Assembly (NCBI GenBank): GCA_038049695.1
Contig: CP142452.1
Coordinates: forward strand, 77,155,501 to 77,219,500
Origin: Cinnamomum chago
Lineage: Eukaryota; Streptophyta; Magnoliopsida; Laurales; Lauraceae
Direction of reading: 5' to 3'
Length of the DNA stretch: 64,000 nucleotides
A model generated the notes under the pieces. It did no database searches and was not told the origin of the DNA. It worked only from the letters and a program-made list of their open reading frames with translations. The position numbers and the translations under genes are program-made. Positions 35,901-50,092 of this stretch are shown in pieces; the stretch's first letter is position 1; every line of letters begins with the position of its first letter.

Positions 35901-38900
35901 ATGGAGAGCTATCTCAATCAGAACTTTGGTGGTGTAAAGTCGAAGAACACGACTGAGGAGGCATTGCAGCGATGGCGGCAGGTTTGCGGGTTCGTGAAGA
36001 ACCCAAAAAGGCGATTCCGATTCACTGCCAATTTATCGAAACGGTGCGAAGCAGATGCCATGCGCCGGACGAACCAGGTCTGCTCTCTGGTCTCTGTTGT
36101 TTGGTGTTTGTGTTTTGTTGGTATTTGCCAATTGGATCGAGTTTCCGGTTTGTTTTATAGGTAGTTAGCTCAGATGCTCTGTACTTGCTTTGTTGGTTTT
36201 AATTAAAGTATTCTGTGAACTACAATATGACCATGATTTTTTTTTCGTGACTATCTGATTGGATTATGTTATGTACCTGTAACCACATGTATCTCTATAT
36301 GAGTGGAGAGATCTTCAGATTTTAGCAGGTAAATATCTCAAATTAGAGTATTGGGTGTATGCTGGTAATAAATAATAAAATTATAGTTAGAAGAGAGGAT
36401 GCTTGAAGTCTAGTACCTTCAGTGCACTTTGGCGATGGATCTGGAGTTTAAGCTGTCCTTTTTGTTCATCATTTCAAATGAGTGATGCCACATGAGAGGA
36501 GGTAGTACCGTAGTAGACACAGTCCAATACAATCAGGCAATTAGGTGAATTCAAATTTTCATTGCACAAATCCCAAAAATGTCAATGTTTGATTGCTTTA
36601 ATATATAGCAGTCAGTTGTTCATGGTTGTCATTTGTTCTTGGGTTTTGACCAGTTCTTCCTGTATGAGCACTTCTTGTCATTGGCAATGCAACATTCTTC
36701 CTTTAGATGGTCTTCCACTTCTTGTGGACATGTTTGCTGGATGAATGGAAGGGCTGCGTGGCTGAGTTTCAGTTTGTTGGTCATTTGGATTGGGGCTGGT
36801 TTGGGGTAGTTTTATGTTTAATGGATATCAACTGATAAAGGTGGTGTGTGGGATTGGGTGGGTTCTACACTTCTACTTCTATCTGGGAAGTGTAAAGGGC
36901 TGCTTAAAGACTAGTTTAAGTTGAGACTGTGTGCGCCGATTTGGGGTCCAGTTTATGTCTGGATTTGGGGCAGATTCAGGACTTCTGGGGAGGGGGTAAT
37001 TTATGTGAAGTTGGAACTTATATTACTGTCAAACGGATCAGTATTTGGGCTGGTTTATGCCTGGAAACTTGCTACAGTTAAGGGATTTATATGGCTGTTG
37101 ATAAGGGAAGTATCCTGGCTGCAATTGGGATGCTATTTTATTGGACTAGGTTATTGATTGAAGGGGTTTCAGTGAAAGTTGAGATTTTAATTGAAGCACA
37201 GTTCTGACTATTTATTGTGACAGTAGACTGTGCAAGGTTTTGTGGTAAATTGAAGCTAGGGTTTTGATTTGAAATTGGATTCTGAGATGCCATTAGGGTC
37301 TTCAATGGATTTGATGTGGGGAAATTTTTGGGAGTTCAAACACCGATTCTGTGTCTTTTGGAATTGCTTGGGGTCCATTCATGGGTTTCTGCCATAGTTG
37401 TCGATTTTATTTTGGAGATCATTTTGGTTTGCCTTTATATGGAAATGTGTTTTGGCATATTGGCTTCCCATCTTGGCAAAAGTCCCTATGTAAAAATAAA
37501 AAAAAAATGTAAAAAAGTATAAAAAGGAAATGATCTTAAAAAAGAAAAAACCTGAAATCCCTTATTTTAGGCCCTCTCAAGTTTTAAAGACCTTTTTACT
37601 CATTTTCCAAGGCAGTTAAATAGCTTTACAGGGAAAAGAAAGAAGATTTAAAACTGTACATGTTCCTTAAGAATGAAACTAGTTTACTGTTTCAGCGTGC
37701 TTTTATCTATTTCAGTCTGTTTCTGCTAACTTTGGCTGAAAATTTAGGAGCATGTTTTTTTTTGGCAACTTAAACAAAAGTGAAATGTTCAAAATAACAT
37801 CGTTTCTACCAATGTAAGTTGGGTGAATTAGGTTGGGATTGAAAGAGCGGGGAGGTGGGGTTGCTATTGTGTAAATTGAGGAGATTTTTGGGACAGATTG
37901 ATGAGGTTTTATGGAGTTTGTGGGGGTCGTCAATTGTTGGTTGAATTGAGAGAACTTTAGGGGGGAAACTCTTTTTTTTTTTTTTTTAATCCCCAGCTGC
38001 TGTCAGTTTAGGACAAAGTTTGGGGATTTAAAGGGTTTTTGGGGATTAATTTTTGGCATAAATTAGACTTTCAAACTTGGGACAGAATTGGAAAGTGATA
38101 GTAATTGGATGAAAATTGAAGGAAAGAATGCAATGCAATTGCTGAATTTAATTAAAATACATGTTTGCTAATTTGAATTGCAAATGCTCTATGAATCTTT
38201 ACTGATTTGATTGCCAAACTGTTGCAGGAGGTGGCCCGAGATTCACACTCTGATCTTCTCTTGTATGAGTAGATTCATAATACCAAACAGTGAGGGAGGA
38301 AATGAATTTGCTCCATCTTTGAAATAATAAAAATTCAATATTTGTCCCGGGCTATTGGTCAGCTGGTTAGGGACATGTATAGTGTGCATGGATACACAAG
38401 TTTGGGCCCACTGTAAAGCCCATTCAGTTTGTTTTGTTTATTTTTATTTAGAGCATTTTATGTTTATGTTTTAAGTTAATGAAGTGGATGTTTTAATCTC
38501 GACCCTCAAAGTGTTTAGAGGTTTGAGATTAGTTTTAGGGTTTTTCTTTTGCTTATATATTGATGTCATGCCTCTTTGGCTAATAGACTTGATTAATGAA
38601 AGAAAAATAGGAGGCCTATCCACTTCAGGTGTGAGGTCTAGCCTATCCCTCCATCTTCCCTACCCACCTTGCATTGATCCCAGTTCTACTTCAAGTATCC
38701 ACAGGCATGTCAAATGGGCTGTGATGTGCCGGTCCGGCCCTTCTAGAGCTCGGCCCAGCAGTGCCGCTCCGGACTGTGAAATTTCGCTGGCCGTGCCGTG
38801 CGATGCACAAGTTGGCAGGGCCTTGGCCTAGCAGTGCCTCCACTGGCAGGGCCAGCCCACAAGCCAAATGTTAATTTTATTTTTTTTCATCTTTATTGTA

Positions 38901-39651
38901 TCCTTTATTGCAGTCATAGAGAGTTGTTCCATACCATTAAATGCATATGATTGTTGGAGAGAGAAATCCAATGAGGCTTCCTTGATTTTTGCTGCCATTA
39001 TTGTCTCCTAGGTTTGTGCAAGCATTAACTCCTTGATTTTCTAACAAGATTTGTACAAGGCTGCAAGCATTAACTTCTCTAACAGATAGGAGAAAGGGAG
39101 AGACTTGCCTTATTTTTTATGGAAATGGGATGGGAAGAGGAGGAATGTATTGGCGGGCCAGCCCACAGGCCAGACCGTGCCACGGGCCAGTCAACGTGCA
39201 GGCCCTGCGTGGCCCAGCCCAGTTTACATCCCTAGGTAGGCATCACCCAATTTATAGAATGTGTTGTTCATTCCATCTATGAATTCTCCCATAACCTTCC
39301 ATAAAAAAAATTTCTTCTGTAACTTTAAAATCAATCCATACTAAGTCACACTGCATGAATTTTGCTGTGTTTCCATTGAAGCACTAATATGCAAGGATGA
39401 CCCTGTAGAAGGCATGTGAAGTTTTCTCCCAAAGATGCTAGCTTTGGATGAGATTTTTGACAACTTTCTTCTCCTTTATTAATTTTTCTCCGACGTGTAT
39501 GCACGTGACTATGCTGGCTTTGAAGATTGATGCTATATCTTGTGTCTTGCAGGAGAAGTTAAGAGTTGCTGTCTTGGTCTCAAAAGCTGCACTTCAATTC
39601 ATCCATGGTAGGGTGTGTTGGCATTGAACTCAAGTGTTCCTGTAATAAGGT

Positions 39652-39701
<50 letters not shown>

Positions 39702-42700
39702 ATGATTTGCATAGTACAATGGTAACTTATTACTAGCTTGGGAATGGAAAGTTACTGCCACCCGTCCACATTTAATGGAGGATAAAATGGGACAGTTTGG
39801 ATTATCCAATGGGAGAGATTTATGGGCAATATCCATTCACGGTAGATTCCACAATTTGAACAGTTTGTATTTTAGAAGTTTTTCCAACATTTATTATTAT
39901 TGTGACTGAGCAAATATTACAACTGAACATTCTATATCTCTTGAGCATTATTTTTTTATTCAACTCTATTGGACTTGTTCAGGTGTTTCACTACCCAGTG
40001 AATACAAAGTACCTGATGAAGTCAAAGCAGCTGGTTATGAAATCTGCGCTGATGAGTTGGGATCCATTGTAGAAGGCCATGATGTAAAGAAGTTGACAAT
40101 TAATGGGGGTGTTGAGGGTCTTGCAACTAAGCTTTCAACATCCACTACCAACGGGATTACTACAACTGAGGAAGAATTGAAGCGTAGGCAAGATATCTAT
40201 GGAATTAATAAATTTGCTGAAAGTCAGGCGCGGAGTTTTTGGGTCTTCGTATGGGAAGCACTTCAGGACACTACTCTTATCATTCTTGCCTTATGTGCAT
40301 TTGTATCTTTGATTGTGGGAATAGCCATGGAAGGATGGCCTAAAGGTGCCCATGATGGCCTTGGAATTGTTGCTAGCATCCTCTTGGTTGTATTTGTCAC
40401 TGCAACAAGCGATTACCGGCAATCATTACAATTTAAGGATTTGGATAAGGAGAAGAAGAAGATTTCAATTCAGGTTACACGTAATGGGTTCCGGCAGAAG
40501 ATCTCAATATATGATCTTCTTCCTGGTGATATTGCGCATCTGGCAATTGGGGATCAAGTTCCAGCAGATGGAATGTTCCTCTCTGGATTCTCTGTATTGA
40601 TAGACGAATCAAGTTTAACTGGTGAGAGTGAGCCTGTTACAGTGAATGCAGCGTACCCGTTTCTTTTATCAGGCACTAAAGTCCAAGACGGTTCATGCAA
40701 GATGCTGGTGACAACCGTTGGAATGAGAACTCAGTGGGGTAAGTTGATGGCCACCCTTAGTGAAGGTGGGGATGATGAAACACCGCTGCAGGTTAAACTG
40801 AATGGAGTGGCAACCCTCATTGGGAAAATAGGTTTATTTTTCGCGGTTGTGACGTTTGCAGTGTTGGCACAGAGTCTTTTTAGCCGTAAACTGCAAGAGG
40901 GCTCAATCTGGAGCTGGTCAGGAGATGATGCATTGAAGATGTTGGAATATTTTGCCATTGCAGTTACCATTGTTGTCGTTGCAGTACCCGAGGGACTGCC
41001 TTTAGCTGTTACATTGAGCCTTGCTTTTGCTATGAAGAAGATGATGAATGACAAAGCACTTGTCCGCCATCTTGCGGCTTGTGAGACAATGGGGTCAGCT
41101 ACCAGCATTTGCAGTGACAAGACGGGAACACTGACAACCAATCATATGACTGTTGTGAAGGCATGCATTTGTGGGAAGATCAAGGAAGTAAGCAACTCCA
41201 AGGATGCTCTTGGTTTGTGCTCTGATATCCCAGATATTGCAGTGAAAATGCTTCTGCAGTCGATATTTAATAACACAGGTGGAGAAGTTGTGATTAATGA
41301 AAATGGGAAAAGGGAGATTTTAGGCACACCAACCGAGGCTGCTTTGTTGGAGTTTGGCTTGTCGCTTGGTGGAGATTTTCAGGCGGAACGCCAAGAATCC
41401 AAAATTGTGAAAGTTGAGCCATTCAATTCAGAAAAGAAGAGAATGGGGGTGGTATTGGAGCTAAACGGAGGAGAATTTCGTGCTCATTGTAAAGGCGCTT
41501 CAGAAATAATCTTGGCTGCTTGTGATAAGGTGATCGGTGGAGCGGGTCAAGTTGTTTCCCTTGATGAAGAAGCATTTACCCATCTCAAGGGTACAATCGA
41601 ATCTTTTGCTAATGAAGCTCTTCGAACATTGTGTCTTGCTTATGTGGAAATGGGAACTGATTTTTTGGCTACCAATCCAATTCCGATCAGAGGATATACT
41701 TGTATAGGAATTGTGGGTATCAAAGATCCTGTCCGTCCTGGTGTCAAAGAGTCGGTTTCAATATGTAGGTCAGCTGGCGTTACAGTGCGGATGGTTACAG
41801 GTGACAACATCAACACTGCAAAGGCAATTGCTAGAGAATGCGGTATCTTGACTGATGGGGGTATAGCCATTGAGGGTCCAGTGTTTCGGGAGAAGAGTCT
41901 TGAAGAGTTGAATGAACTAATTCCAAAAATTCAGGTACTTCTTACATGCTTTAACTTTGGATAATTTTAACTTGGTATGGAAATGCTCATTGCAAATTCT
42001 TTTTTGGGCATGAGTTCCCTAAAGGACATGTGAAACATGCGCACAAGATCTAGGATTCTTATCTGATCGTCCCATTACATAAGGATGACGGCCCAAAATT
42101 TAAGGCAATAGGAATCCTAACTGTGCAATAGAAAAGAAGGCCCAAAAGGCTGTTGTTTTGTTATTCCTTGAATTTAGTGCTTGGCATCATCCAACTCGCC
42201 ATAGTCTTGGGTCAATCCCATATAATTTGGTGCCTCTATATTAAAGCCATGGACCTTTTTACGTCTTCCTTGTATCAACTTTTGTGCATAAACATGTGCA
42301 ATTAATTAGTAATAGCATTCCTCTACTTGTAATGTTGGATTTAACTAAGTGACCGATGCCAACGGATCATTTTCTTGTTGTAACCAGGTGATGGCTAGAT
42401 CTTCACCACTAGATAAGCATACATTGGTTAAACACCTTCGCACCATGTTCAATGAAGTTGTTGCTGTGACTGGTGATGGTACAAATGATGCTCCAGCTCT
42501 TCATGAAGCAGACATTGGGCTTGCCATGGGTATTGCAGGGACAGAGGTACTTATACATTTACATTTAAAGAATCTTGCTTGTAGAAATTTGAACTGTTAA
42601 GGTGCCGTTCAAGCATGTTATTCAATTAGAACATGCTTATCATATAAATGTCTTTCCTTTGTCCAGTCAATTAAAAAAAGAACGCCATGCATTTACTCTT

Positions 42701-45700
42701 TCAGATGTGTTCTTAGTTGATACTTGCATACTTAGAAATAGTCTTCTTTTGGATCCATTCCTATTTGGAAACACATGTATATATTTTTGGAAGGCAACCT
42801 ATTCAGAGATATAGTGAACTTATTCTGAAGATGTTGAGTCACCCAATTGTTTTGGTTGAATCTAGAAGTTAATCTCAATGCCGGGCTTAGATTTCATTAA
42901 GTCTAGGTGCCATGCGCATTTTTCTCAAACTGGCCTGTAATTGTTTAGCTGATGGATTACTGCAAGAGGTAGTTATCACAGGCTTGCATTTAGGTTTGAC
43001 GCATGACCTCCGTTATTAGATAACCTTGTATTTCTGTAGTTTCGGCTATTCCCATGATTTTATATATTAACACCCCAAATCTTGTAAAAAATGAGTAGCA
43101 AAATGTAATGCTAATCTTTGATTTAGATGAAGGAAAAAGAAAGAGAAGGAAGAAAGTGAAGAAGCGAAGAAAAGAGAGGGAAAAAAAAAAGAGAAAGGAA
43201 TAGTTGTGTATGTTTTTTGTGCCCCCTCTCTTATTTTATTGGGTTAAATGATATTAAAAAAATTCAACTAAACCCCTTCAGCACTAGCATAATTTTGAAG
43301 ACAACCTTTACCACGACTCCACGAGCACAATTACAACGAGGCACATACATCTCTATGCTCTCCTTCAAGCTGGAGCACTACTATCAGTCATTCCCAGTTT
43401 GCCACATGTATGTTTTATCTAATCGGGTTACCCCTTGTTAAAAAATGACTAGTTGATCTTCTAACTTCTGGTAACATATCTTAACTTCCTTGTATGCGGC
43501 TCGATCTATTCATTACCACATGACGGTCGGCCCCTTACATGCTCATGACATACAAAGTTAGATGCGATATGAATTACAACCATATTATCACAGTAAAGCT
43601 TCATTTGGAGCGAGACCTTGATTGCTAGTTCTATCAACCAGTTTCTTAGCCATAATAGCTCGCGAACACCATGAGCCATTGCACAATACCTAGCTTCCCA
43701 TCACATACTGGCTTTTCAAGTATACGACCAACTAACCTCTTACGAAGCCCTGGATCAGGGAAATGATCACTACTGGTAAGATGAAGTCCACTATTCTGCT
43801 CAGTGAGAGTATCAGCAAGTCTGCCAACCCTCTTGTACTCAAAGGAGATCCAGAACATATAGATCTTATTATATTTGTTCATTTCATTAGCTGATTTGCT
43901 ATCTCTCTTCTCAATACTTCCTTCTAGGCCATTTAACTTGTATTGCCCTGCCAAAATGTGTTCTGATCATTCTTGGGTGTATTCAGGTGGCGAAAGAAAG
44001 TGCTGATGTCATAATTCTGGATGATAATTTTTCAACTATTGTAACTGTGGCTAAGTGGGGACGTTCTGTTTACATAAACATTCAAAAATTCGTCCAGTTC
44101 CAACTCACTGTCAATGTGGTTGCCTTAATAGTTAATTTTTCTTCAGCATGCCTGACAGGTATATCCTTGGATATATATTTTTGCATGGTAGAGCTAGAAT
44201 CTTATTTTGAAGGGTGGGCATCTTGTCTGGCTTCCTGGATTAGCCTGCAACTTGCTGGATTCTGCTTTTAGCAACTGTGGGCTGAGCCACAGAGCCAGTC
44301 CCGGACCAGATTTTAAAGGCTTACCAATGAACTGTCTTGCCTATGGTTCAGGTTTGTTAAGTTTTTTCTTCTGAGGTTTATCTGATAACCGTGGGCATGT
44401 TGATGACAGTTACAGGTTGGGATGGACTTAAATTTTCAGGTTGCACATATAAAGGGAACGGCGTTGGGGGTTAAGTTTCAGTCCCAACAAACATGTCATG
44501 CCTGGATAGACATTCTAAGTGCGAATTGGTTTAGATGTTTTTCTAATCCAAGGGTTTTATGGTTGCCTGGATTTCATTGTTCTACTGATGGATGAACAGC
44601 CTGGCTCTGGCCTGACAAGCATGCTTCTGATAACCTTAAGCTCATTGAGAGCCCTATTGGTAATTCCAGTTTCATTTTTTTGTAATTTCTTAAATACTAA
44701 ATTTAAACCTTTTTTTCTTTGTGATATGCGTACTTCAGGAAGTGCTCCACTCACTGCTGTTCAGCTTCTTTGGGTTAACATGATTATGGATACACTAGGA
44801 GCACTTGCATTAGCCACTGAGCCTCCTCAGGATGAACTAATGAAAAGATCACCGGTTGGAAGGACAGGGAATTTTATCAGTAATGTAATGTGGAGAAATA
44901 TCTTGGGGCAATCCTTTTATCAGTTTATTATAATATGGTATTTGCAGACACAAGGCAAAGGAATATTTATGCTCGATGGCCCTGATTCAGATCTGATATT
45001 GAACACACTGATTTTTAATTCATTCGTCTTTTGTCAGGTAAGCTTGTGTCATTAGCACTTATTTACACCATGTTGCATTTTGACACTTTCAAATGTTTTG
45101 AAGAGATAAATGGCTGATATAGGTTAGACAGTGGTATATGCATTTTCGCTTAGGCTCAGGACTCAGGAGTACTCATTAATATCATGCTAGCTCTAAATAT
45201 ATAGGCCCCATTAGCACATAAGTTTTAATAATTGAAGTTCTTTTTCCTGGATATCATCTCTTGGGATTTGCCAATGTTAACTAATCATTTCCTTTTATCC
45301 TTGAACTATAGTGTACTGCTGATGTAATCAGAAAAGGGTAGTCTTTTGAATTCAACACATTACACTGATAATTGTCCAAAGAGGGATAAGATTTCAACTA
45401 GAAGTAGTTTATCCATCTTAGATTCAAAGAGTTACCTGACAATGGTTTAGGGGATTTGCAAGTCAGAGCATTCGTTAATTATCACATGGACATCACGCAC
45501 AGGGGATAGAGACGGTAAATGTATACATAAATTTTCAGGTGCACACCTTTTCCTTGGGTCTTAATGTGCACGCCTCCTAGTGGGTCCACCTGATCACCAA
45601 TCCGAATGGACCATATTATAGTTGTCAATTCCATTATGTTCTGATCAATTATGGCTGGAATGTTCTGAAATTGGCTTTGGGCGGAATGGAATGGCCCCCC

Positions 45701-48700
45701 TAAAAGTTCTGAGCTCAATTCCAATCGTTCTGATCCATTCTGTTCATTCCGATCCTAATTCGCTTAATTATAAGAATCCTAATATGCGTATCCCAAATCC
45801 TAAGGAAAACGAATTCGTATCTATGTAACGAATCCCATTTACAAATAAATCGTAGAACTCATGTGTGAATCTAACAATTCGATACTTGTTTTATTGAATC
45901 TTACGATTCAAGCGATTCGGTTGAGCGAGAATATCTACAACCTATAATTTAATATTAACAATCTTTTACCTTTTTCCTTTCTTTAGTGTTTTTACTATTA
46001 AAATGTTATTTAGTAGTTAACAAAACCTCTTGAGAATTTTTGTGGCTTTGGGGTGGTTTTAGAGATGAATAAAGAACATGTTTTTAAATAAAAATAAAAT
46101 AAAGAACATGTATTTAATTAAAGCGTTCAACTATACATTTGGTGCTTGTTTTTTATCTTCTTTTTTGGTTTTTTTCTGTGAACACTTTCATAAATAAAAG
46201 AGATATCCTTCTATGTAAGATTAATGGTTTAGATTTTATTTTTTTTATTTAAAGATAGAAAAAGATAAATATATATTGATACCTTAAACGCATTTAACTA
46301 TTTACAAATATTATTTATTATATATTAATATGTCATGATGTTCTTGATATAATTGTATGATAGACTTATTTGTCATAGTATTTATACTGCTATAAATGTG
46401 AATAGATATGGTTATGAATAATTATTTTCTTTTTCCTTTTAATTTTTAATTTTTTTTTATTAGAAAATAAAAAATCCTATGATTCGTGATACGATTCACG
46501 ATTCGATTCGATTCATGACTATGAACGATTTGCGATACAATTCTGATTTTCAAAACTATGCCAATTCAGACCAATTCCGGCCCATGTTTAATACTTACAT
46601 TCATATATAGCGAAAACTAAAAAAGGTCATTGTAAAGTGTAGTTTAATTTATCAAAAAAAGAGTGTAGTTTAATTTAAGTGATATAAGTAAGCATACATT
46701 ATTATTATTATTTTAGTGTTCAACTATTTTTTCAATTATAGGTATTCTTTTTCTTTTTCTAGTTTTCAATCGCGTCTTTTCCAGAATGGAACATTGGATC
46801 TGATCGGAATGCTGAAACGTTCCACTGCAGGGTCAAACTGGAATATAATTGACTACTATGGACCATAACCCCCCCCCCCCCCCCCCCCCCCCCAAGTCAC
46901 CAATTGCCTGATCCCATTGTTATCCACCAATCTGAATGGATTGGACTGTCGGATCAAATGTCCATTTAAACTTGTGGGCTATGGATGAAGTGGTTAGGAT
47001 GATTTGATGGACCTAAAAATTTATACAGAGCTAGGCCCCATCTAGATCTTTCAATCCCCCATAGTTCCCATTCTACAAGGTGCGCATTGGTGCACATGAC
47101 AAGACGTGCACGGGTTATCAGCCCTCTATATATATCGTTTTTTTTAATGGAGCCCTCTCTATATATATCATTGAAGCCTTGTCCCATAAATTACATGGTA
47201 CTGCTGCCTCTCTCTTTCTCTCTCTCTCTCTCTCTCTGTTCTTTTGGTTTAAGGGAGCCCTAATGTGAGCTCAAGTGTAGGCCTTCTAAATGAAGGGTCA
47301 AAGCTTTATCAGCACAGTTGCACAATTTTAACTTTTGCCTTAAAAAATCATTACAAATTTGGCCATTTTGTGATTGCTTAATACAAGAGAGTATTATTTG
47401 GGCTTCAAAGTCCTCAAGCATAAACTATAAACAAAAATAAATGAAAAGCAACAAAGATTCCAATTCATTGATTATGCCTTTGTCGAAAATCATGACACAT
47501 TTTTTTTAAGAAACGCAATATTTGAATATTATAAGCTTCAAATTATAACTTATAAGATTCGCCGGAAATAAGTGAGAAAGTTTGACCAGAAGTAATTCAA
47601 GAATAAGATTTAAATCATTTTCATAAAACTTCCGTTTTGAATATCGAATATCAACCCTGTACAGTTAATTCAGAACTTTTATGTTGCCTAACTTTTTTTC
47701 TTTTTCTTTTTCTTTTTTTTTTCATTTGAGCCATATAATACACTTCAAAAGTTGGTATCTTTCTCAGACTAATAACTTATATGAATTTAGTTAATTTTAC
47801 ATGCAATTTATATTCAAGCACACTTGCCTGATTGCCTCTGCAGCATATACATGCATGGCAGCATGAGATATAACCTGTACGTCTGTGGGGTGCCATCTAA
47901 TTGTAAAGATCGTGACAGTTAATCCGATGGGTCTCATATGTCCATTGTATGTGTACCATTAACGTTTTGTCTCCCTTTTCATCTCTGTGGTTGGCTCAGT
48001 GAGGGGACTCTCAATGTGTATCTTGACATCATGTAGGCGGGGTTTGTGATGAAGGGCATATGGGATTAGCTGACTTCTAATTTTTACTGTTAAAAATATC
48101 ACATATATAAATTTGCATAAGCCTTTCATATTTTGATGGATGTTTCTTTGTTCTCCCTCTACATTTTACATTCATGGATCAGTTTAACTGAATTTTGAAC
48201 AACATTGCCCACACTTTTGAGGAAACATAACAAAGTTTAAGCTGCTGAATATTGTTGTTAGAAACAGTTTAAGTACCCATTTAAATGTATGTTAAATTAC
48301 AAATCATTTAGTCAATCGAGGCAAAAAGATTGTTTTTCTGTTTCCTAACAGTGTTTGGAATGAGAAATACTGGATAAGTGGCTGCCTGTTATCATTACAC
48401 CAATCCAAATTGATATGCATACTGCTTGATATCATAATCAGGGGGCAATCCAAGATATTCAGGACACTGATAAATAGCCTAAATGATACTGCTGTCTTAA
48501 AAATGTGTTGGTTGAGTTCAGAACTAGAAAGCATGCAGCACCACTAATCATGCCACTTCTTCCTGCAGGTTTTCAATGAGGTAAGCTCTAGAGAAATGGA
48601 GAAGATCAATGTGTTTAAAGGCATTGTGAAGAATTATGTATTTGTGGGTGTTCTCACTAGCACAGTTGTCTTCCAAATCATTATTATTGAATTCCTTGGT

Positions 48701-48811
48701 GATTTTGCAAATACGGCTCCTCTGACATTGACCCAGTGGTTTGCAAGCGTCCTTCTTGGATTCCTTGGAATGCCAATTGCTGCTGCCATCAAGATGATCC
48801 CAGTTGGTTGA
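35901..48811 (+). CDS. ACA2: Autoinhibited Ca2+-ATPase, plasma-membrane (PMCA/IIB) type, copy B
   Basis: Paralogue of the gene at 5819-18230 with the same role and architecture. Exons: 35901-36077, 39553-39607, 39983-41934, 42388-42546, 43987-44158, 44739-45037, 48569-48811; total 1018 aa, all borders GT/AG. It has the N-terminal calmodulin-binding region, TGES, PEGLP, DKTGTLT (Asp456), [17 protein letters not shown] and the TM6 N852/D856. It differs from copy A at residues 6, 7, 192, 262, 355, 566, 596, 746, 972 and 988. At 566 (Gly) and 746 (Arg) it has the family-typical residue, and its exon 3 donor is the standard CAG|GT. At 262 it has Ala where the family usually has Val (GDIVHL). Upstream lies the six-unit array. 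By these criteria this is the better-preserved coding copy. Confidence 0.96.
38702..39234. mobile_element. hAT-like GC-rich insertion in ACA intron 1 (copy B)
   Basis: Counterpart of 8610-9139, with the same imperfect TIR ends and the same GC-rich subterminal repeats. Confidence 0.38.
39657..39699. repeat. (TA)n microsatellite, intron 2, copy B
   Basis: About 21 TA units, longer than the copy A tract. Confidence 0.85.
43500..43745 (-). mobile_element. Ty1/copia RNase H fossil in ACA intron 4 (copy B)
   Basis: Counterpart of 13395-13640, aligned within the duplicated intron. It is broken and only a small pol fragment is recognisable. Confidence 0.65.
45616..46858. mobile_element. Non-autonomous DNA transposon in ACA intron 6 (copy B)
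   Basis: Same insertion as 15024-16259, flanked by TGGACCATA (45607-45615 and 46859-46867). Confidence 0.65.
46869..46893. repeat. Poly(C) tract, 25 bp, intron 6 of copy B
   Basis: Uninterrupted run of about 25 C. Copy A has only short, interrupted C runs at the same place (near 16280-16305). Length may be affected by sequencing or assembly error. Confidence 0.7.
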
Positions 48812-50092
48812 AAACCCATAGCATTTCATGAGTTCCCAAGGATATTGCATCTAATTCCTTGGAGGGCTTCATATGCAACCTAGCATCAAGAGTCCTCGAG
48901 ACATCACCATTAGCAACTGCACTTCTGTTTGGAATGATGATTTACTGCTGGATCAGAAAATATTCTTGCAATTGACAGTGTTAGAGAGCCCCCTTCAACT
49001 AGAAACTAGGAAGGAAAAAAAAAAAGGGTCCACAATTTTGCTTCCTGTCAAACAATTCCTTTTATGTTGAGTGTAATGTGCGGGTTGAGAAGAGGTAATC
49101 TGTCTCGTCCAACAAAGAAAACTTGGCTGTGTTTTGGATGATGTATTGATTTACTTAAATTTGAAAAAGACCAAGATTTGTCCCTTGGTTTTCTCCTTTA
49201 TTTCGTTCATTATACCTAAATTTGTTGTTACCAGTTAAGAACAAATGGAAACCCGGGAAATTGTTCTAGCTTCAATGACTTTGAACCCCAAGCTCTATAA
49301 AAAAAATGGGTGAAAACACCCTTCAAAGTTTGATGATTGTCAGACGCTGAAACCAGCATCTTCATCATTATCATATTAGATTCATCTCAACAATTTCGGG
49401 TCTACTGATTTGAGTCTTGTATTTAGCTGTGAAGCTTTAACATCACAGTTCCTAAAATCTTAGCTCTCTCTCTCTCTAAAAATTGTACTAATCAGCTTTT
49501 GTCTTTAAATGTTTTCTTTTATCTCATGGTTGGTGTAAGAAAATTGAAAAGGCAAAAAGAGCAGAGTCGTTTAAGCCCAGCAAGAGATTGTATGATGTCA
49601 AGCCTACCAGGTGAGTAGGAACAATTAAGGTTGGATCACATAGTCCCTGAACTGATGGGGCACACCAAAAGTCTCAACCATCAGTACTTACTAGGATGCT
49701 AGATTAAACAATGGTTTTTTTGCATCAAAGCAAAACCATGAATCCATTTTTGAGTAAATAGTAAACACAGTTGCTCCAATTTTGCATATCAAGATTCACT
49801 TTTGCAAACCCACCAAATGATTGTAAGGATGTTGTAATGCTTAACCCATTCCAAGTTTTGCAATTGGTAAAATGCCTCTTCAATGGAAGGCACTTTCCCT
49901 CTTGAAGCTGTTATGTGCATCTGAAGCTGTTTTGTGGCTGTTATTTTTAATTGAAATAGCAACCAATTCGAGCCATAAACTAGCGAATTGAAGAGTTAAA
50001 GAGCCTGTCATACTACTAACTGAAAATTCTACAATTTCTTTCATTTGCAAAATATGCTACTGAATCTTCTACAATACCAAAACCATCCAATA
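48812..50092. other. 3' UTR and downstream flank of ACA copy B
   Basis: Aligns to 18231-19494 and holds no additional gene. Similarity stops at about 50090, which marks the right border of the duplication. Confidence 0.6.

Larger units (their letters stand above)
19518..50092 (+). repeat. Segmental tandem duplication, block B
   Basis: Second copy of the block at 1239-19494, same orientation. Relative to A it lacks 1404-2787, carries solo LTRs at 20898, 27338 and 28812, has six rather than one upstream unit, and keeps 496 bp of intron 6 that A has lost. Exons and introns of the ACA gene otherwise align throughout. Confidence 0.93.

Noticed and set aside
36562-37522. Small plus-strand frames in ACA intron 1
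   Set aside because: They are short, not shared in frame with the copy A intron, and lie between well-supported exons 1 and 2.
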